Shown in pieces: positions 55,245 to 64,000 of a stretch of DNA of 64,000 nt. Each line of letters starts with the position of its first letter. Positions within the stretch are counted from its first letter, which is position 1. A program made the position numbers and the translations under genes. Source of the DNA: Typha latifolia (taxonomy: Eukaryota > Streptophyta > Magnoliopsida > Poales > Typhaceae); the NCBI GenBank assembly GCA_019914945.1, contig CM034106.1, positions 9,052,001-9,116,000 on the forward strand, read 5' to 3'. The notes beneath the pieces were generated by a model that was not told the DNA's origin, searched no databases, and worked only from the letters and a program-made list of their open reading frames with translations.

Positions 55245-58200
55245 CATTCTTGACAATAGCCTCCATGGATTTTTTTTTCTTTATTTTTTTAACTCAGGAA
55301 AGTGAATGCCAACAATGATACTCTGTGTTATGAAGAGTAAGTCCTGATCAATACTGGCATGGAGAACAGAAAATTGCTTTCTTATATTGCAAAATGGTAC
55401 AAAGCTTCAGGACTGTAAACACCTATTTCACTTCAATCCAATTTCAAAAGGTAAAAATTGTATGATGGTTATATTAATATAACAAAACTATATATACTAT
55501 TGCCAGTTCTTTCTCAAGATTTAAAAAAAAATTACCCCTATAGAGATTGTGCTCTATTGGGTGTCTAAATATATTTCTTAATAACTCTGTCAATAATATT
55601 CTTTTGGTTCAGGAATTTTCTATATAAGGGGGCAATACAATACAAATTAAAATTAAAGTTGACGTAGTTGAATTTTAGACATAACTGTAGGAGTAATTTG
55701 AAATTTATCAAAAATATATATATAAAGCAAGTGCAGGAGAGAAAAAAAAAAGTAGCAGAATGGTCTAAGAAATTAGAGGGCTAATTATATTTAAATTTTT
55801 TTTATAGTTGATGCATATTTTATTATAATAGAATCATATAATGTATTAGAGTCTGTGATAAATAAATAAAAAAATCAAATGTAATTAAATTGTAAAAGCC
55901 GAAAATAGACATTGAGACGTGTGTAGACTACTGCTACATAATGGAACGTCCCATGAACTCTTGTTCGCGTTCCCTCCATTTGGCTTTTAATCTTTGTTGG
56001 GCTTATTCGAAATTCCCGAGCCTGAGTTGAGAAGAAGGATTTCAGGAGAGACCCATTTCGAGTTTTGAGGGGCATCTACAGTCCGGTAAAGGTGATTAAT
56101 TTTCTTTGAAACCCTTAATAATGGTTTGATTCATTTGGACAGTGTAGCGTAGTTAACAAAGATAATTCGACCAACGGTAAGGGCTATTGGAAATGCCGAC
56201 TGAAATTTTTTCTAGGGCAAAGACAATTTAGCAAGATTTTTGTTCAGTGGAAGTGTGTTGTAGAATATGACATGTTAGGGCAAGTAAACTCTTTGGTGTT
56301 TCTCCGATTTTCCAAAAAAACAAAAAAGACTCTTTCAATTTTTTGATTATTTGCTTTATCACATTTGAATCCACATGATGTAGTCCCATAGGCCAATTAA
56401 TACCGTTATGCTTGTATTTATGCATTTCTAAATTTCAACCAACAAAGAGATGCAGTTGCATTTAAAGAAACAAAGTTTGAGTTGAGACTTGAGAGAGAAT
56501 GTTTTCAAGATCCTTGATGATTGTGGTGGAGAGGGGGTGGTGGGATAAGGTGGAATTGGATAACCTTTTAAAAGGATGTATTTAAACAGAGAGAGTCGCT
56601 GAATTTTTTTCAACCAGCTTAAATTGGGTTATTCTGGGAATTATAGAGGAAAAGAGAATCAGACTTCCAGTAGAAAGTTATGGTCTTAACCCATTTATTT
56701 TTCTCCTAATTTTTTTTAAAAGCATACCTTTAATGCAATGCCTTTCTGGAACTACTGAGATACCCCAAAATGGGCAGATCAAATCTTCGACAAGAAAGTT
56801 GAGTCTTCATATCTCTCTTCAAATTGAATTTCCTAATTCCTCACTATTTTGGAAATGCTACCTGATCAAGAGTTTCCATAAAATTGGCAAAAAGATTTTC
56901 TTTTTCTTTTTTTATCCTGATAGTTGGTTCTATTTTTTACTTTGTATTTGTTTTGATTTCTTGGTATAGCCATAAAGTTTAATGTTTTCTGACTACCTCA
57001 TTCCATTGTATTCAGTTACTTTTCTCTATGGACTGGACAGATATCACACTTCTAATTGTTTTTTAACTGCATATCTGAAGTCTGAACTTGCCTTGAACTT
57101 TCATTACACTTATGAAGTACAAAAGATTCTGATGTACAGTTAGGAGACGAAAGAAGCAGAAGGGAGGTGCTAATATCTATCAGGAGGTTAGAACTCCAAT
57201 ATCATGGAGAGGGAGAGCAGACAATGAGAGCTTTTTTGTGGTCCTACTCTAAGATCAATCAACATTTGATCCTCAAAAGGCCACGACTGTCCCAATACTT
57301 TGTCCCAAAGCTGTTGAATTGTCTTTTAATTGACTTTCTTTTCAGTTTAGCAAACATAAGCATCAAATATGTGCACATGCCATGTACAATTTGGTTTAGA
57401 GGAGAATCTTAGCGCTGTTAAATCTTCATCTTTCACCTTACTACCTACCATCTTACCCATGCTATGTCAGAAAGTTGTACAAAATATTCTCTGGGCCTTC
57501 TCATCAGTTAGTCAGCTTGCTGGTCATCATTAAGTGGATTAGTGGGCACACCTGAAGGGAATCATCTGTATCTTGAAGCCTTGGAGGTTAACACCTTGAC
57601 TGCATCAATTTTCTTTTTTCCAAGTTATTCTGATTAACTGTGAATTTAGGTAATAGAAGTGGACTCTTACCTTGCTACCCTTTCAGTTTCTAGGTTGTGC
57701 AGAAGCTCCCCTGTTCATTAAGATGGTTAATATCTTTAGGTTCTATTTCATTGCCATGACACTGACCCCATGCCTACCAGTATATCTTCTAGCACCTTTG
57801 TTTTTTAGAACTCCCTCTTATGAGCTGAGATTACAGGTTACATGGATACTTATTGAGTTTTTATTTCCTCAAATATTAATCTGATGACAAGTCATTGTCA
57901 CTAGACCTATCTGTCAACCACACGCATCTCAATCTATGAACCAGAACTGTTTATATACAAAGTTGGTTGGATTTACTTGTGTAACCATTTTGCAGCCATT
58001 CCGTTAATATCATGTGGGTGCCAGTTTCATGTACTCGCTCTTAATTCACTGTCCTGTTTCCTTTTTGTTCCTTAATGTTCATAATGATATATTTTCTCAT
58101 TTTCATCAATTTTGCAGATTAGAATTATCTGTTCTTGGTGGGGTATCTTAAGATTGCGCCCGTGAGTCCTCACCCCCAATTCTTATGAATCCAAGGTTGC

Positions 58201-59227
58201 CACTTGGTGGGGAGTTTATGAAACACTTGCCTTATAATAAAGATTGCACTCTGTTAAAGATACAATCGGGTGTGCATCTCTTATATTTTATCCTCTGGAA
58301 TAATTTAAGACACTGATGTGGCTTTAATACAACAATAGAAGCATTAAATCCTTTATTTGTCATGAAATCCTATTCTTTGTCGCAGTACCTGTGTCTCATT
58401 TCACATATTAATCTCTACTTGTTCATTTCTTTTCATTATCTTAATCACTTCAAACAAATTGTATTCGAATTTGAGTTATCATTTAACAAACTATTTGGTT
58501 CTGAGCACTACTAAAGAATGATCTTGACCTGCCTGTTAGTACTTTTATCTTTGTATATAACCTAGTAAGACTTAATATTAAAATGATGCTAATTTTAGTT
58601 GATATCATGTTGGAAATCTTAGTTATGGAGTATAGTTTTTCTTGTCCTTCTTACTATGTCGCACATCACTTTCAAGTTTATTCTTTATTCAATCTAAACA
58701 ATGCTTGCAGACTACCATTTTCCCACCCTCCTAAGCTATCGAAGTTCTACTATTGGCTGAATCCACACCTGAACTGGTGATGTTTTTGCGTTGTTTAATT
58801 CCAACTTTATAGCCCATCAATTTCTGGAATGATGGTAAAGATAAGTAGTAGATTAGATTATTACTCTTGGTGTAGAATTCACTGTTTTTTCTTTCTTTTC
58901 TCTATTGTGCTTTATGTGGCAGGCATGTACTGTATTGGTGTATTGGTTAGATAGGCTAGTCCAGTAAAGGGATAATTTCCAATGATCTAGAAGAGATGAT
59001 AATACACTCCAAAGGATCAGCAAATCTTGTGACAGGATATGTTATTTATTTGTTTATTTTTTTTAATCAATGTTGTATTGTGAGGGCACTGAGGGGTAGC
59101 CAGGTAATGAGTCCAACATACCAATTGTTTATCTTGGAGGAGATTATCCACATCATATTCTTAAATGTTGCAAATCTGTTTCCATGAAGGATGACTAAAT
59201 ATTCTTAATATGATATTATATGAAAAC

Positions 59228-59258
<31 letters not shown>

Positions 59259-62200
59259 TATTAACTTAACCATGTTGACATTAGAGCCCCATGTCAAAAT
59301 AAAGAAAAAAATAAATCGCTCACATACACACAGAGAAAGAACGGACCCGATCATCATCATCACCGCAAGGCACAAGCATTATTGATATTTCTATTCTTTA
59401 TTATCATTGTTGTTGGTAATATTAATTATTATTATTATTATTGTTGTTGTTGTTGTTGTTGTTGTTAATATTATGGTTTTATTGGTGAAACAAAATAATG
59501 TTAGGCAACATTTTTTTCACTAAATAGTCTGACAAAGTGGTCTCATCTTACTAATCCAAGAATTATTTTTAGGAATATTAAGATATATTTGTTTTCTATA
59601 AGGGTCGTACAGCTTATCCCAGCTTGGAATAATTACTTTTCCTCCCTAACTTTCCGTCCTGCAATTTTATCAGCTATCACCTGATACCATTCAATAGCTT
59701 ATGAAGTGTATAACCCCCAACTATGTATGTTGTGATCCCTGTATTTTAATGTGATTATCCCTTCTTTTTTAAGTTGTAGTTGTTATTTAATAGCTTTGTA
59801 CTGGTAATACTGCATATATATTGGCTGTTACGCATAACAAAATCACACCATTCATATGCCTCCAAGATTCATGAACATTTACATGTCCAAGTCCTACACA
59901 TTTCGATCATAGATCTAATAAGTGTATGTGCACCATTTATATAGTAGATAGTAAGAATCTTCAAGAACCCACTTAAATCTTAGGACACTGTCATTCCAGC
60001 TCCCAAGATGCATCCTGAACTGTTAAGCGCCCTTTCTAGTTATTAGAACTTAATTAAGTAGAAACCTGCATGAAGAGCTTGAACACCTTGGCACAACAAT
60101 AGATTCAGTCTGCTTTAAGGAACTAGATGGTGCCCATGTCCTCCAGCAGCAAAAACAACCCCTTCAGTAATGTGGAACCCTAAGATCTAAACCTGCAGGA
60201 GCCATCTAGAACAATTCAACTCATGGAATCGGATGTTTATCTTGTTCCAAATTGACATATATAAACCAACCAACTAGTAGAGGTTTCTCGGTTTTACCCT
60301 GTGAAGTTTTAGCAACTCATGCTGACACAATTTTCACTATTCTAGAGTACTTCTACTGAGGTCATCTTTGAATGAGATAAATAAGAAAGGAGGGACTTCT
60401 TGGAGAATAAAACCATAAATTTCTGTGCTTCCGGACATTGTAAAAAATTTATAACATTAATTGCTTCAGGTCTTTAGATTTGTCCCCACTTTGAGCTAGG
60501 AACAGCTGACTTACTGTTCACTCAGTTGCCTCCGATTTGTCTCTATGTTGTTAAAATTGATGCAGAACCAATTAGACTGTGCATATTATTTTTGAATGAT
60601 AACATATGACACCTTTCATAAGGGGAATTATTTATGTCCTCTCTGCTTGCTCATTGGGTCCAAGACAAAAGCTGAATCTGTTCTCCCTTTGTTGGATAAT
60701 GTGGTTGGTACATAACGAATATAAGTTTGCATATCTTAATACCATCTGTTCGTTGTATTGATGGGGACAGCAGGCATGGCGTATAATTATGATGAAGAGA
60801 ATGCAATCAATCAGTATATACTATTGTAAATCGTCATCGTTGGTACTGATCAAGTGGCACGAAGCATGTGGTCCAACCTCCACATGGTTGTTATCATCTC
60901 GACTTTGTTGCTCGTGATTTTGACACAGAATGATTTCACCAATTTGATGGGGAAATAGCTGACAGGGTGTTCAGGGGTAATGCCAGGTGTTAATGGAAGA
61001 GTTTAATTTTGTTTGATCACAATGGATTTGTGAACTGCACAGATTTTTTTTTTCTTTTGTGAAAGTTTACATTAAGTTTAGGGAGAAGGAAAAGCAATTG
61101 CTGGAAGAAAGGGAGTACGGAGCCGTCACTCTTTATACAAAGAGCCTAAACACAATTATCGCTTCCAATAGAAAGATCCCTCAAGTTCCCAATCATGTTG
61201 TTCAATTATTGCACCTTATTTCCTTTTCTGGATGTGCTTCATGAGCTAAGGTTCGCTTCGATTCAGCGCCCAAATTTGTGGAGGACTTTGCTTAACCTGA
61301 TCCAAGGTGTTCTGATAGGGACTGAAGAGTGAAAGCCCTCTCATATTCTTCTTGTCAGAAATGCCTTTATAATGTTTTAACTTGACTATTTGGTTGGATG
61401 CCCATGCCATAGAATAACCTTGAACCAGATCTATTTTCTTCAGTTTGTACTTCACATATCATGCATATCTAAAGACTAGTGCTCATAATTTCAGGTACTG
61501 AGTACTCATAATACTGATCGGCATGAAGATCGCATACTGGATATACATTCACATTTTCGGTGGTTGACAGCAACATAGAAACACTACATGGACATGCAGA
61601 ATAGCTTCAGAAGATTTGTAATCTACCTCCAAGTTGCACCAAAGTATTATCTGTAATGTGAATGGACAGTACATGTTCAGGCTGGCATTAACATTGGAAC
61701 ATTTGGAATGGTTAAATCATTTATTGTATATTCGTACGATGATGTTATTCTCGAGTACAAATTATTATAATCAATTTATATCATCCTTTGGATGCTCCAT
61801 CTGATTTCTTCTTCGTTTTTTGACATCTTCATAAATAGGCGTGTATCGGTGATGTATTATGTTAATTATTGATGTATATCTGAAGTGCAGAACCTTGTTC
61901 AGATGAATGATTTATTCATTTTGATGTGCTGAAACTGAGAAGATTTCAGCCCGGGCTGCAGGAAAAATCTGCATTCAGGGTAGTGGGCGGACTTCAATTG
62001 GCTGACGAAACTATCCCAGCTGTTGGACAGTAGAAACTTTTAGTTGCAGATGATCTGCTGCACATCTAAATCTACCATTTCTCTTCCTTAATTTGGACCA
62101 CATTCTGCAACTGTGTGAGGTGTGGATCCCACAACTTGGTCCTTGCATGTTGCTATATACGTGACAGCCTAATTGCAAGAAAAGGAATACTTGTAAGTTT

Positions 62201-63504
62201 GCAACCCATCAGCAAATATTCTTTGGTATTTGTAACCATCGGCACTATTCTCTGGACCCGAGAAAGGATCTGCATCATCCTGGATGTGCATGACCCAGTC
62301 CAACTTAGGGTTTTATACTTGGAAGGCTGTTCTTGGCAATTCACATCCAAGTGGCAAAGATTTCATCATTCCATGTCTAGCTTCTGTTTCAATCATGAAT
62401 AGCGTTGGGAGAATTATTTTTGTCAAAGAAGTAAGTAACTGGGTCAACCTTCTCACTCTTCTTTCACGGAAAACATGGGCCATCAATTAATCAACCACGT
62501 TTTTGGAGAAATCTATTAATCAATTACATCGTCTAACCATTTATTAGAGTTTAAGATTTACTTTGCTTAAGAAAAAAAAACGGGAATGTTTTATTAGCAC
62601 CAGTATTTCCTACCATAATTAAATTACTAAATGACTAAATTATCTCTATTATTCTCAAATAAGAGTGTACTCTAAGTAAATTACCCAACAATATTTTTTT
62701 TTCAAAACTCAGCATTCTTAAATGAAAAGTTATGTACTTTAATGTGTATGACATACCATTTTACAATAGAAGCCATTGATGGATTTATAATACCACCAGT
62801 CTCCATCTTAGATCCCTATTGAGATGACATTATCTTAATTGTTCAATGCTTCATCTTACTCCATACATAACAGGCAAGTTGAGTTTGGCCCACACGGAGA
62901 TCCACACGTCAAACTTTTGTTCTTGCCTTTTTTTTGTACCGCATCCTATTAATTGTTAATTTTTATTCATCACTTAGCCAACTTGGGTATAAATCACTGG
63001 CAAGTTGGATGCTATTCGGAATCAGATCTACACATTTCCTCATTGGATCAAAGATCTTGTTGGGTGAATCCAGGAATGTTGAAGACGAGACATTGATCCA
63101 TCGAAATATAATGAGACAAGCTGTTTTTCCTTTCTTTCTTTTTTAAATATATCGTTTGGTGAAATTCTCTGGAGAGAAAGAAACAAAGAGAACATCTTGA
63201 TTGATCTCTTGGATTATTTAGAATGAGACAAGTTGCTTGCAATTATTTGGAGGGAATAAAAACATTAATGTGAATGAAAGAAACAAAGAGAGTTATCGTG
63301 AGAACTGTCTGAATGAATGATTTACAAATTAAACTACTTTCACTTTATAATGATAACAGGCAAATAAGATCTATTTCTTGGAATTATATATTGCATAGGT
63401 GCACACCCGGTATAAGAACAAAGGTAAATTGCAGTTTAACCTCCAATAGTTTCGTTTGATTTTAATTTAGTACTGTCATGTACTTTACTTGGGGTACTAG
63501 TTTA
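55245..63504. other. Long stretch without a recognised protein gene
   Basis: No frame in these 8 kb has a recognisable domain. A possible promoter with first exon lies at 55998-56085 (see findings), so an lncRNA or a gene with coding exons beyond the window is possible. Fragments with exon-like flanks occur near 57143-57182 and 58118-58145, but I cannot join them into a supported coding sequence. Microsatellites lie at 59.23-59.47 kb. Confidence 0.5.
59229..59467. repeat. (TTA)n, (ATT)n and (GTT)n microsatellites
   Basis: A TTA run at 59229-59258, an ATT run at 59424-59442 and an adjoining GTT run at 59443-59467 lie within about 240 bases, separated by unique sequence. Confidence 0.9.
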
Positions 63505-63790
63505 GTTATGCTAATTTTTAATGAGAGAGCTTATACTGATTTAGATTATCTAGTTGTAAACCGATACGGTGGTGTAAAGATAGTCTGATAAATGACTAAG
63601 ATACATTTTGTAATAGATGACGGGAAGAGAATCATTGAAATGATAATAAGAGTAATATTTGATGGAAAAGAAGAAAATAAAGAAATAGATATTAGTAAAC
63701 TAGTATTGAGATAATTTATTGTTTAGTAATATACTAGTATAAAACAGCTTATACTGAAATAAATTTATGCTTATTCGAAAGTGAACGGAA
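63505..63790 (-). mobile_element. Partial inverted copy of the MITE at 54.8-55.2 kb
   Basis: The reverse complement of 63710-63790 reads GAATAAGCATAAATTTATTT and then AGTTTACTAATATCTATTTC. These correspond to GAATAAAGCATAAATCTATT and AGTTTACTAATACTTATTTC in the first copy. The segment 63530-63640 (TTATACTGATTTAGATTAT, TAGATGACGGGAAGAG) corresponds to the other half. It is shorter and more decayed than the first copy. Confidence 0.55.
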
Positions 63791-64000
63791 CACTTAATTC
63801 AGCTGTGATCTACATTAAGTCGTATCTGATACTCAGTTATTAATATATAGAAACATAAAAATATTTAATTATCCTCGTGATAGAAATATAATATAGTATC
63901 AAAATAATACAAGTAATTAGGTCATTTAGTAATGTGCAGAGAGATTAAGTGCTTAAATTTAAATTACAGAAGTTAAGTTAAAATAAACACATTATGCATA

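Noticed and set aside
57167..57412. 81-residue open frame
   Set aside because: No ATG at its start, no recognisable domain, and adjacent splice signals do not connect it to anything coding.
61059..61244. 61-residue frame with a KFREKEKQLLEERE-like charged start
   Set aside because: It looks faintly coding, but I cannot link it to a family or to flanking exons.

Overview
This is nuclear DNA from a flowering plant. The evidence is plant-specific families (a ROP-interactive CRIB protein, a P-class pentatricopeptide repeat protein, a Golgi PMT methyltransferase), many GT-AG introns in AT-rich sequence, hAT and LINE remnants, small inverted-repeat elements and microsatellites. Long introns packed with transposon debris point to a medium or large genome. 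A non-grass monocot is my guess, but nothing seen proves the lineage.

Layout. Positions 1-307 carry the last exon of a plus-strand gene. After about 4 kb of non-coding DNA with one foldback element comes a two-exon dCTP pyrophosphatase gene (4412-6907, +). A tRNA-Ile(AAT) gene follows (7013-7086, +), then a small four-exon RIC/CRIB gene (8544-9348, +). Repeat-rich non-coding DNA leads to an intronless-CDS PPR gene on the minus strand (12456-14168). A decayed LINE tail (about 15.8-16.45 kb) separates the PPR promoter from the XPO4 promoter.

The centre is one large gene, exportin-4 (17283-47101, +). I reconstructed 32 coding exons that stay in phase and give 1163 residues. Its introns hold most of the transposon DNA: a foldback element, an LTR-like fragment, a 5.2-kb hAT element with a decayed BED/DUF659 transposase, a second hAT element nested inside it, and three further inverted-repeat or degenerate elements. 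Intron 17 alone is 8.6 kb, and intron 29 uses a GC donor.

Downstream is a seven-coding-exon PMT-type methyltransferase gene (50257-54527, +) with a TATA box, a 5'UTR intron and an upstream ORF. From 54.5 kb to the end I recognise no protein gene, only a PIF/Tourist-like element, a related inverted partial copy, microsatellites and a possible promoter with first exon near 56.0 kb.

The genes are unrelated housekeeping or signalling loci (nucleotide pool cleaning, tRNA supply, ROP GTPase signalling, organelle RNA processing, nuclear export, wall polysaccharide methylation). They form no operon or pathway. I found no convincing new biological system. The most unusual structures are the nested hAT elements, a GC-rich GGCACG palindrome cluster, and the TE-inflated XPO4 introns.
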